Positions 57,289 through 64,000 of a stretch of 64,000 nucleotides of DNA are shown piece by piece. A program made the position numbers and the translations under genes. Under the pieces are notes generated by a model. The model was not told the origin of the DNA. It did no database searches and worked only from the letters and a program-made list of their open reading frames with translations. Every line of letters begins with the position of its first letter. The first letter of the stretch is position 1. Source of the stretch: CAVQEK01 sp964596645 (GTDB taxonomy: Bacteria; Bacteroidota; Bacteroidia; Cytophagales; Cyclobacteriaceae); the NCBI GenBank assembly GCA_964596645.1, contig CAZQVB010000001.1, positions 124,001 through 188,000 on the forward strand. The letters run 5' to 3'.

Positions 57289-59538
57289 CTACTTAATCCG
57301 GTACCGCAGCCCGATATAGGTATTGCGACCAAAGATTGGCCCCCACACCATGGCGCTGTCGAAGTAAGGGCTGAAGGGCTCGCTGCTGGCAATAATGGGG
57401 TTTTGCTGTCGATAATTCAATAAATTCTCCACCCCCACGTATACCTCAAAGCGCTCATCCCAGCTTTTGGTCACCTGCGCGTTCATCACAACAAAGTCGG
57501 GCGAGCGCTGTGGCATTTGATATACCTGCGGGTTGTCGCCGGTAAACGGAATACGCTGGCTCCCCTGCCAGTTTACGGTGTAGTCAAACTTCCAGCCATT
57601 GGGTGTTTCATACGCCAGGTTGGCAAATGCCCGGTGCGCCGACACAAAGGGTTTTTGCAAAAGTTGTTCTCCAAAGTTGGTCTTCACATCAAACCAGCGG
57701 TAGGCCAGCCGCACATCCAGTCGGTCGATCAGCGCATAGTCTGTCTGCACCTGCACACTGTTGGAATACGACTTTCCGTCGAGGTTGTAAAAGACCACCT
57801 TGCGCGCACTCTGGTCCATGTCGGTCACGATCTGATTTTCGAAATGTGTGCGGTAGAAGTCGACCGAAAAGCTGCCGGGCTGCCTGTTCAGGTAGAATTC
57901 CTGGGTGAAATTAACGCCGTAATTCCACGCCACCTCGGCATCAAGGCCGTAGGGCTTGTCGCTACCATCGCCTCGTATCACCACCTCGCGTGCACTGGCC
58001 AACAGGCCGTTGTTTTCGGCCAGTATGTTGGCAGTGCGCTGGCCGCGCCCGCCAGAGACCCGCAGCACGCCTGTCTCAGACAAGGCATAGCGCAGGTGCA
58101 GGCGCGGTGTCACAAACAGCCCGTATGTATTGTGATGATCTGCCCGCAAGCCGGCGATCAGGTTAAACTTATCTGCATAGTTATGTGTGTACTCTGCAAA
58201 AATACCCGGCACCACTTCCGTACGGTCGTACACGGCGCTGTCCAGACTTTCGTCGTAGCGATCGTATTGCAGGCTGGCGCCGGTTTTTATGATGTGGTTG
58301 GTATTGCCAATGATGCTCTGATAGATCAGGTTGCCGTACATACTTTCCTGATACGCCTCGTGGTGGCGCTGACCAAAGTAAGCTTGCTGGTCGTGCCGTA
58401 CGCCGGAGAGTTGCAGCCCGATGCTGCGCCAGGGTAGTTGTTGGCTTACCTTACCTATTTTGGCCCAGCCTTCCAGGCGCTCTACATGCTGGTGCATGCC
58501 CCAGATGCTGGCGCTTCCTTCATCACTTTTGCTAAAAGAAGTTTCGCCCCCCACATTGTCGATGTAGGAGCCTTTGAGTCCAAGTTGCAGGTGCAGGCCC
58601 TTGTCGCTGTAGTGCTCCCATCGGTTCAGCGCTATCAGGCGGTCTGTCAGCGGATTGTCCAGAAATCCGTCGTCATTGCGGTCGTTTCTGGTGGCGAGTC
58701 TTGCCCCGTGCAGCAGCAGGGCGGTGCCCCAGGCCTTGCCTACATCGGCCTGTAGGTTGGCATTTGCCTCCAGTCGGCCACCTTCGTTGGCATAGGCATT
58801 CAGGTATAGCTTGTCCATACTGGCCGGGTGCCTCAGCTGCACGTCGATCTGCCCCGATATGCTCTCGAAACCATTGACTACAGAGCCCACACCTTTGCTC
58901 AGGCTCATGCCCTGCACCCAGGTGCCGGGTATGTAGGTGAGGCCGTACATGGCAGAAAGCCCCCGTACGTTGGGTATGTTTTCGCGCATAATCTGCGTGT
59001 AAGGGCCGGCCAGCCCCAGCATCTGAATCTGTCGAGTACCCGTCACCGCATCGGTAAAAGACACATCCACGCTCGGCAGAGTTTCGAAGCTTTCGCTCAG
59101 GTTGCAGCAAGCGGCTTTCAGCAGTTCCTTTTCGCTTACCTGCTCAGTTTTAAGCGGGTCCATAAAATTTATCTCCGTGGAAGTGCGCCGGTGCACCACC
59201 TGCACCTCATCCAGCGTCACCTCGGCGGCGAGTGTAACTTCCAGAAAGCTTTTTCCCTGCGTATCGATGGTGTCGGTGGTGTAGCCGATGAAGCTCACCA
59301 CGAGCTGCTGCGTTTCGGCAGACCGCTTCAGACTAAAGCGGCCCTCTTCGTTGGCTACTGTGCCGGAGGTGGTGCCTGCCCAGTGAATATTGGCACCCGG
59401 AAGCGGCATGCCCGGTCCTTGTTTGGCTTGCTCGGTCACTACGCCTTCCACATTATTATCCGACTGCTGTGCCCAGCCACTCGTGGAAAGTATGACTAAC
59501 GTAACCACACAAATCGCCCAATGCTTCTGCATATTCAT
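57289..59538 (-). CDS. TonB-dependent receptor, probably metal-related
   Basis: About 749 residues from ATG 59538 (GTG 59553 and ATG 59532 are alternatives). Signal peptide ends STSGWAQQ. A carboxypeptidase-regulatory-like domain (VEGVVTEQAKQGPGMPLPGAN) precedes a plug with KAACCNLSESFETLPSVDVS, RQIQMLGLAGPYTQIM and SGQIDVQLRHP, and a barrel ending IGLRYRIK. The paired Cys in the plug entry and the neighbours (an HMA-domain protein ending 4 bases upstream and a Cys-rich HYC_CC_PP protein) suggest uptake or sensing of a metal such as copper. That specificity is inferred, not read directly. Confidence 0.9.
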   Translation of the reverse strand: MNMQKHWAICVVTLVILSTSGWAQQSDNNVEGVVTEQAKQGPGMPLPGANIHWAGTTSGTVANEEGRFSLKRSAETQQLVVSFIGYTTDTIDTQGKSFLEVTLAAEVTLDEVQVVHRRTSTEINFMDPLKTEQVSEKELLKAACCNLSESFETLPSVDVSFTDAVTGTRQIQMLGLAGPYTQIMRENIPNVRGLSAMYGLTYIPGTWVQGMSLSKGVGSVVNGFESISGQIDVQLRHPASMDKLYLNAYANEGGRLEANANLQADVGKAWGTALLLHGARLATRNDRNDDGFLDNPLTDRLIALNRWEHYSDKGLHLQLGLKGSYIDNVGGETSFSKSDEGSASIWGMHQHVERLEGWAKIGKVSQQLPWRSIGLQLSGVRHDQQAYFGQRHHEAYQESMYGNLIYQSIIGNTNHIIKTGASLQYDRYDESLDSAVYDRTEVVPGIFAEYTHNYADKFNLIAGLRADHHNTYGLFVTPRLHLRYALSETGVLRVSGGRGQRTANILAENNGLLASAREVVIRGDGSDKPYGLDAEVAWNYGVNFTQEFYLNRQPGSFSVDFYRTHFENQIVTDMDQSARKVVFYNLDGKSYSNSVQVQTDYALIDRLDVRLAYRWFDVKTNFGEQLLQKPFVSAHRAFANLAYETPNGWKFDYTVNWQGSQRIPFTGDNPQVYQMPQRSPDFVVMNAQVTKSWDERFEVYVGVENLLNYRQQNPIIASSEPFSPYFDSAMVWGPIFGRNTYIGLRYRIK

Positions 59539-59542
59539 GGCG

Positions 59543-59899
59543 TTAGTGTACATCTACCCCGTCGCGGTAGGCACAGCACGCGGGCAGGGTTTGGTAAGCG
59601 CTGTCGGTGGCTTGTATTTTCTCCGTATCGTGCCCCACCTGCGCTATGGCTTTTTGTATGGCCTCTTCCGAAGTCTTGGTGCTGTTAAAGTACACCTTGG
59701 CCGACTGCGCTTTGGCATCCCACTTTACCAGCTTCACGCCCTTGATCATAGCGGCGGCTTCTATGCGCTCTTTACACATCTCGCATACGCCGCGCACCTT
59801 AAAATCGACCTGCTTGTTTTTGTCGTCCTGTGTGAAAGCTGTCGCCACCAGCGCTACCACCAGGCACAGGGATATAGAATAATTTTTTATCGTTTTCAT
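59543..59899 (-). CDS. Secreted heavy-metal-associated (HMA) domain protein
   Basis: 118 residues from ATG 59899 (an upstream in-frame start at 59953 lacks a signal). Signal peptide ends VATAFTQ. An HMA domain carries the metal-binding CxxC in VRGVCEMCKERIEAAAM, then VKWDAKAQSAKVYFNSTKT and AIAQVGHDTEKI. An extra C-terminal CC (LPACCAY) may add a site. Being exported, it would act as a periplasmic metal carrier rather than a cytoplasmic chaperone. The TonB receptor gene begins four bases after its stop, so they are coupled. Confidence 0.88.
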   Translation of the reverse strand: MKTIKNYSISLCLVVALVATAFTQDDKNKQVDFKVRGVCEMCKERIEAAAMIKGVKLVKWDAKAQSAKVYFNSTKTSEEAIQKAIAQVGHDTEKIQATDSAYQTLPACCAYRDGVDVH

Positions 59900-60020
59900 G
59901 TGAAAATTTTTATCGACCGCTGCCAGCAAGCACACGAAGTTTGCATGACGCAAGCTGCGGATTTCATTAAAAAGAAAATTAAAAGTTGTATTGATATCGC
60001 CGAAAGGCAGAGCGTGGAGA

Positions 60021-60410
60021 TTAACCGTAATATGTCAGGCTGCAATGCATAAGCCACAGGGGGGGAGATGATTGAAGTTGTTCAGCCCGGTTCGGAGGAA
60101 ACTCGTTTCTTTTGTCGGTAAAAATATAGAGTGCAGCGCTGTGTGACGAGGCGGCAGCAACAGCAGAGCCACCGGATATTTCAAAAGTTTTGCCGGGGTT
60201 CACAAACTGCTTACTGTCCAGCTTGTACCAATTGGTTTCGTCGGAGCAGCAGTCGTCGGGTTTTTCTTCATCGCCACAGCAGCATGTGCCGCCATCGCTC
60301 ATTAGCGCCACAGATTCCACCTCGCCCGAGCAATAGTGAGTATTCACCATCAGCCCGACGGAGAAGAGCAGGTAAAAAGCGGATAATATAGTTGCCGAAA
60401 GGATTTTCAT
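60021..60410 (-). CDS. HYC_CC_PP-family protein
   Basis: 129 residues. N-terminal membrane/signal helix (about 4-22), then NTHYCSGEVESV (the HYC), a Cys-rich centre TCCCGDEEKPDDCCSD and, near the C terminus, SSPPLW. These three landmarks define a Bacteroidota family named for them, usually next to metal-related TonB receptors. Its function is not established; metal binding is suggested by eight Cys and His residues. It lies 121 bases upstream of the HMA gene on the same strand. Confidence 0.85.
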   Translation of the reverse strand: MKILSATILSAFYLLFSVGLMVNTHYCSGEVESVALMSDGGTCCCGDEEKPDDCCSDETNWYKLDSKQFVNPGKTFEISGGSAVAAASSHSAALYIFTDKRNEFPPNRAEQLQSSPPLWLMHCSLTYYG

Positions 60411-60682
60411 CTACCGTTTGATAAACGCAAAACTACCAATTTTGTGCGAATGTGGCTGAGTAAATGTTGGATAGGCTTTGGACTCTAGGGTGAAACTCCC
60501 TGCTACAAGAAGGAGTAGAACCGCTTGAACCGGAATAGGCCAATATACGCGAAAGGATCGCTGCCCCTAACCTACAACCCGATGGTTACCCATATGGCAT
60601 GAATACTCATTTTATGAAATGTATGTGGCATAATTTTATGTTTTTAAACCGTTAAAACGGTTGGGTTTGTCCGTTGCACCTC

Positions 60683-60712
60683 CATAGCCCACGGTTTAAA
60701 CCGTGGGCTATG
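60683..60712. repeat. Perfect 30-bp palindrome
   Basis: Arms CATAGCCCACGGTTT and AAACCGTGGGCTATG with no loop. A smaller dyad (AACCGTT-AA-AACGGTT) is 20 bases to the left at about 60646-60662. Such elements resemble REP-type sequences mobilised by RAYT transposases; none is present here. Confidence 0.8.
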
Positions 60713-60750
60713 GGTGGCATTCGATAGGTTGCGAATGGATTTTATCCATT

Positions 60751-60930
60751 TTAATGGCTTGTTGCACTTTGTATCGATCGTAGGCCCATCAGCTTACAGA
60801 GCCTTTCTATCCATTTTTTGTTCACCGCGTAGTTCTTTTCCAGAGTAAGCCATGTGTGCATCCGGCCAACACCTTTTTCAGAATATTCCAGATAATGGTG
60901 GTCCATCAGATGAATTAACTTAAGGTTCAA
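60751..60930 (-). pseudogene. IS3-family transposase OrfB remnant
   Basis: Reading leftward: LKLIHLMDHHYLEYSEKGVG, then RMHTWLTLEKNYAVNKKWIE and RLCKLMGLRS before a stop at 60751. This matches the helix-turn-helix segment at the start of IS3/IS150-group OrfB (LMxxIDxxYLxxxxxGxRRM...VNxKRVxRLMxLMGL). The catalytic integrase core is absent. The rest of 60411-61053 shows no gene. Confidence 0.75.
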
Positions 60931-61053
60931 AACGTTCTCACCGCATTGGCATACAGTAGAGTGTGGAGCGGTTAAGGGACAGCAACAAGCACTGTATTAC
61001 CAGGAGCATCACACTGCTCTGTAAAGCCAAATTCCATTCCTTCTGATTGTCTG

Positions 61054-61680
61054 TTAATGTCGGCGCCGGCCAAAACTCAGCCAAACATGTTCGTCATAGC
61101 TGCCATCCTTATTGAAGGTAACAAGCACAAGCCAAGATGGCACTGTAGTAGATCTATTCCGGCCTTCTATTCGCATATCCATCAGAACCGTGTTATTAAA
61201 GCGCCATTGCTTTTCAGGCCGTATATAAACCCTGTCTCCAACAATGGTGCTTAAGCAATTAACAATATCCCGATGCATGGCGGAGTCATAGCGCTTCGGT
61301 ACCGCATTATCATAAACCAATATAATATCACCTTTATGAATATAAAAGAAGGGTGTTGGCTTGTCTTTATATCGGTCATCAATCTGAAAGTCCAATCGCC
61401 ATTCCTCCTTACCATCAGGGAGATATTTTCGATTCAATACTACTATTCCTTTATTGTTTACCCATGCATAACTATTCCATAGCATTTGAAGATATCGCTC
61501 AATCACCTCAAGCTTCTGCTCTGTGTTTACAATCTGAACAAATTCACAGGGTTTGGTATTAATGCTGTCTTTATTTAAGTTTATATAATAATAAAACTGA
61601 TCTTCCGACGGCTCCCATGGCTGAGCTTTCGCGCTCAGGCCTACTAAAATCATGTAACTAATGAGAAGTGCTGCTTTCAT
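61054..61680 (-). CDS. Secreted tandem-paralog protein 1, unknown
   Basis: 208 residues from ATG 61680 (GTG 61698 in frame upstream). Signal peptide ends LSAKAQPWEPS. The shared family pattern is a D/NKDSI..xPCEFxxIVNT.QK.EV..RY segment (here NKDSINTKPCEFVQIVNTEQ), a KGIVVLNRKYLPDGKEEW strand, DFQIDDRYKDKPTPFF, GDIILVYDN and a C-terminal IVGDRVYIRPEKQWRFNN ... FNKDGSYDEH. No known family recognised. It is the most diverged of four copies and the last in transcription order. AT-rich compared with the glycan genes. Confidence 0.85.
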   Translation of the reverse strand: MKAALLISYMILVGLSAKAQPWEPSEDQFYYYINLNKDSINTKPCEFVQIVNTEQKLEVIERYLQMLWNSYAWVNNKGIVVLNRKYLPDGKEEWRLDFQIDDRYKDKPTPFFYIHKGDIILVYDNAVPKRYDSAMHRDIVNCLSTIVGDRVYIRPEKQWRFNNTVLMDMRIEGRNRSTTVPSWLVLVTFNKDGSYDEHVWLSFGRRRH

Positions 61681-61779
61681 TTTATTTTTAGATGACACAT
61701 CTTATTATTGTGAAACTGCTTGAACAGAAATGGATTTTCCCTCAGGTGCATTTTTCTCACATTGGCATTGCTGCAGTTC

Positions 61780-62400
61780 TCATGGTCTTTCAAAACTAAA
61801 ATAATCATCCTCCTCATAGCTGCCATCTTTCTTAAAGGTAACCAGGACACTCCAGCCTGCGCCTGTAAAGTCTCTGAATGCTCCAGGCATTCGGCGACTG
61901 TTGAAAATCTCATTGTTCCAGCGCCACCGCTTTTCAGGACGTATATACACCCGGTCACCAATGATCGTATTATAGCAATTAACAAGATCCAGTCGCATGG
62001 CCGAGTCATAACCCAGCGTATCCCCCTCATCATAAATGAGTATAATGTCACCACTATAAACAGAAAATTTTTTGGTGAGTTTATCTTTATACCCATCGTC
62101 AATTTCGAAATCTATCATCCATTGCTCCTTTCCCTTTGGAAGACTTTTTCGATATAACATAATTATTCCTTTGTTGTATACCAATGCGCGTTCTCTTGAC
62201 AGCTTATCTATATATCGATTCATTACTTCACGCTTTTGCTTCGTATTAACAATGTTCTCAAATTCACAAGGACTAACATCTATCGTGTCATAATCCGGAT
62301 AAATTTTATAGACTCTATAATCGATACTATCATACGTATATGATTGCGCAAGGGCAACATCATACGACACCCAAATAAAGAAAATTAGTAGATATCTCAT
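61780..62400 (-). CDS. Secreted tandem-paralog protein 2, unknown
   Basis: 206 residues from ATG 62400 (an in-frame TTG lies at 62430). Signal peptide ends DVALAQS. Same pattern as copy 1: VSPCEFENIVNTKQKREVMN, KGIIMLYRKSLPKGKEQWMI, IDDGYKDKL, GDIILIYDEGDTLGYDSAMR, IIGDRVYIRPEKRWRWNNEI and TFKKDGSYEED. It lacks the PWEP motif after the signal that the other copies have. Confidence 0.85.
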   Translation of the reverse strand: MRYLLIFFIWVSYDVALAQSYTYDSIDYRVYKIYPDYDTIDVSPCEFENIVNTKQKREVMNRYIDKLSRERALVYNKGIIMLYRKSLPKGKEQWMIDFEIDDGYKDKLTKKFSVYSGDIILIYDEGDTLGYDSAMRLDLVNCYNTIIGDRVYIRPEKRWRWNNEIFNSRRMPGAFRDFTGAGWSVLVTFKKDGSYEEDDYFSFERP

Positions 62401-62527
62401 AGTCTCATAGAATACGATTGATTTGTTCAATGAAGTTGCTCAATATTATCAACTGAACCTGCTGGAGTTAAGAATCTTTTTTAATTGGTACTGCTTTATA
62501 ATCTCATTCCATTCTTCATAAATCGCT

Positions 62528-63145
62528 TCATTCAAAATTCATAGACGGATCCACTTCATAACTTCCGTCTTTTTTAAACACGACAAATGAACTATAGCCT
62601 CTACCTGTAAATGACCGCCTTCTTCCTGTGAGTCTTTGGCCATTAAAGACCATATTGCTCCAACGCCACTTTGGTTCGGGACGGTTATATACGCGATCTC
62701 CAATAACTGTTTCCAAACAGTTAACATAAGCCCTGCGCTCAACAGAATCCCACTTAATGACCTCATCTGAGTCGTTATATATTAGAATAATATCACCATC
62801 GTAAATGGAAAAATGCCTCGCAGGATTATCCTTGTATCGGTCATCGATAACAAAATTTAACATCCACTGCTCTTTTCCTCTTGCTAACTTTTTTCGATCA
62901 ATAGTAATTATTCCTTTATCATGATCCCAAGCTCTTGAATCATACAGCCTCTGGATATACCGTTCCATTACTTCACGTTTCTGAACGGTATTCACGATCT
63001 GCTCAAATTCGCAAGGCTCAATTTGAATGGAATCATTGTCTGCATCAATTGTATATTGTACAGAATTAGTAAAAGGCTCCCATGGCTGAGCTCTTGTACT
63101 CAACTCTGATAAAACTGTGCAAATAAAAAGGAAGGTGGCTTTCAC
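62528..63145 (-). CDS. Secreted tandem-paralog protein 3, unknown
   Basis: 205 residues if started at GTG 63145, which aligns its signal (VKATFLFICTVLSELSTRAQ) with that of copy 4; the frame is open upstream to an ATG at 63250 that overlaps the stop of copy 4 as ATGA, so a longer form is possible. Family landmarks: PWEPFTNSVQYTIDADNDSI, EPCEFEQIVNTVQKREVMER, KGIITIDRKKLARGKEQWML, IDDRYKDNPARHFS, VIGDRVYNRPEPKWRWSNMV. Its last third is almost identical in DNA to copy 4. Confidence 0.82.
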   Translation of the reverse strand: MKATFLFICTVLSELSTRAQPWEPFTNSVQYTIDADNDSIQIEPCEFEQIVNTVQKREVMERYIQRLYDSRAWDHDKGIITIDRKKLARGKEQWMLNFVIDDRYKDNPARHFSIYDGDIILIYNDSDEVIKWDSVERRAYVNCLETVIGDRVYNRPEPKWRWSNMVFNGQRLTGRRRSFTGRGYSSFVVFKKDGSYEVDPSMNFE

Positions 63146-63246
63146 ATAAACCCTATATAAACATTTTTGACATGTTAAAGAGCCTGATATATTCATTCTT
63201 TCTTTGATACTGCTTTTTAATAGAGTTCCTTTATTCATTAATCGCT

Positions 63247-63864
63247 TCATTCAAAATTCATATAATGATCCACTTCATAACTTCCGTCTTTTTTAAACAC
63301 AACAATGGTATTATAGCCTTTACCGGTAAATGACCGCCTTCTTCCTGTGAGTCTTTGGCCATTAAAGACCATATTGCTCCAACGCCACTTTGGTTCAGGA
63401 CGGTAATATAACCGATCTCCAATAATTGTTTCCAAACAGTTAACATAAGCCCTGCGCTCAACAGAATCCCACTTAATGGGCTCATCTGAATCGTTATATA
63501 TTAAAATAATATCACCATCATAAATTGAAAAAACCTTCGCTGGATTATTTTTGTATCGGTCATCAATAACAAAATTCAACATCCACTGCTTTTTGCCATT
63601 TGGCATGTCCTTACGATGAATTGTTATTATACCTTTATCGTATGTCCAGGCTCTTAACTTGGACAGCTTCTGCATATAGCGTTCCATTACTTCACGTTTC
63701 TGAACTGTATTCACAATCTGTTCAAATTCGCAAGGCTCAATTTGAATGGAATCTTCGTCTGCATCAATTGTAAATTGCACAGAATTACTAAAAGGCTCCC
63801 ATGGCTGAGATTTTGCTTCCGACAGAATTAAAATTACAAAAATAAAAATTATCGCTATTTTCAT
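63247..63864 (-). CDS. Secreted tandem-paralog protein 4, unknown
   Basis: 205 residues from ATG 63864. Signal peptide ends LILSEAKSQPWEP. Same landmarks as copy 3 (DEDSIQIEPCEFEQIVNTVQ; FVIDDRYKNNPAKVFS; IIGDRLYYRPEPKWRWSNMV; FTGKGYNTIVVFKKDGSYEV). Codon and DNA identity with copy 3 is very high across 63250-63480, showing recent duplication or gene conversion. It is the first copy in transcription order. Confidence 0.85.
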   Translation of the reverse strand: MKIAIIFIFVILILSEAKSQPWEPFSNSVQFTIDADEDSIQIEPCEFEQIVNTVQKREVMERYMQKLSKLRAWTYDKGIITIHRKDMPNGKKQWMLNFVIDDRYKNNPAKVFSIYDGDIILIYNDSDEPIKWDSVERRAYVNCLETIIGDRLYYRPEPKWRWSNMVFNGQRLTGRRRSFTGKGYNTIVVFKKDGSYEVDHYMNFE

Positions 63865-63915
63865 CTTACTTACTTTTAATGGTAAACTTCATATCGTATT
63901 CGGATTACATCTCTC

Positions 63916-64000
63916 TCATTGACAATTGTGCCTGTTCGAATTGATAATCTTCTTTCCTAAGTATTGCTTTATTCGGTTGTTTTCCAATATGTAGAAATTA
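63916..64000 (-). CDS. Possible 3' end of another gene at the window edge
   Basis: Reading leftward from the edge, one frame is open for 27 codons (ENNRIKQYLGKKIINSNRHN...) to a TGA at 63916. It could be the tail of a further gene or chance; too short to judge. Confidence 0.2.
   Translation of the reverse strand, partial: NFYILENNRIKQYLGKKIINSNRHNCQ

Noticed and set aside
1..64000. tRNA, rRNA or riboswitch
   Set aside because: No cloverleaf with a GTTCGANNC-type loop, rRNA core or known riboswitch core was noticed while reading both strands.

Overview
The window looks like the chromosome of an aerobic Bacteroidota bacterium, most likely an order Cytophagales relative. The evidence is two SusC/SusD pairs, an ECF sigma/FecR cassette, a secreted protease with a type IX-type C-terminal sorting domain, a HYC_CC_PP-type protein and almost no canonical Shine-Dalgarno sites. 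It is a draft assembly: three 10-N gaps lie at 26621-26630, 39007-39016 and 54863-54872, and all three interrupt genes. Family assignments come from reading the translated sequence; no database search was run.

Left part (1-18.9 kb): the start of a PQQ-type quinoprotein (minus strand), a secreted beta-propeller, a hotdog thioesterase, and a frameshifted small membrane protein gene. A TetR regulator is divergent from SusC-SusD-phosphodiesterase-sulfatase. Two copies of a long intergenic repeat lie between the last two genes. Then come a Kelch (NanM-like)/sodium symporter fusion divergent from a FadR-type regulator with a palindrome between them, a SatD-DUF3307 pair behind two matching palindromes, and two small membrane proteins.

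Central part (19-47.5 kb, all minus strand): one large polysaccharide-utilization locus. Read in transcription order it holds ECF sigma, FecR, STN-type SusC, SusD, a small lipoprotein, a HEAT-tailed sulfatase, GH2, GH33 sialidase, a PL22-like propeller, a second sulfatase, a Tat-type alpha-toroid protein, a GH2-like protein with an altered catalytic motif, an AT-richer protease/lipoprotein block with frameshifts and duplication scars, an unknown alpha-toroid protein and a GH105. The contents imply a sulfated glycan with uronic acid and probably terminal nonulosonic acid. No known endo-lyase is recognised, so the unassigned toroid and propeller proteins are the best candidates for new activities. 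The Kelch-symporter at 13-15.7 kb would be a logical importer for sugar released by the sialidase.

Right part (47.6-64 kb): a SPASM radical SAM protein; inverted copies of the long repeat, so that the repeat family brackets about 37 kb; M1 aminopeptidase; FAD oxidoreductase; patatin/outer-membrane phospholipase; CstA; fold-back repeats; a metal-related set (HYC_CC_PP protein, HMA-domain protein, TonB receptor); an IS3 transposase relic; and an AT-rich array of four tandem paralogous secreted proteins of unknown function, two of them near-identical in DNA.
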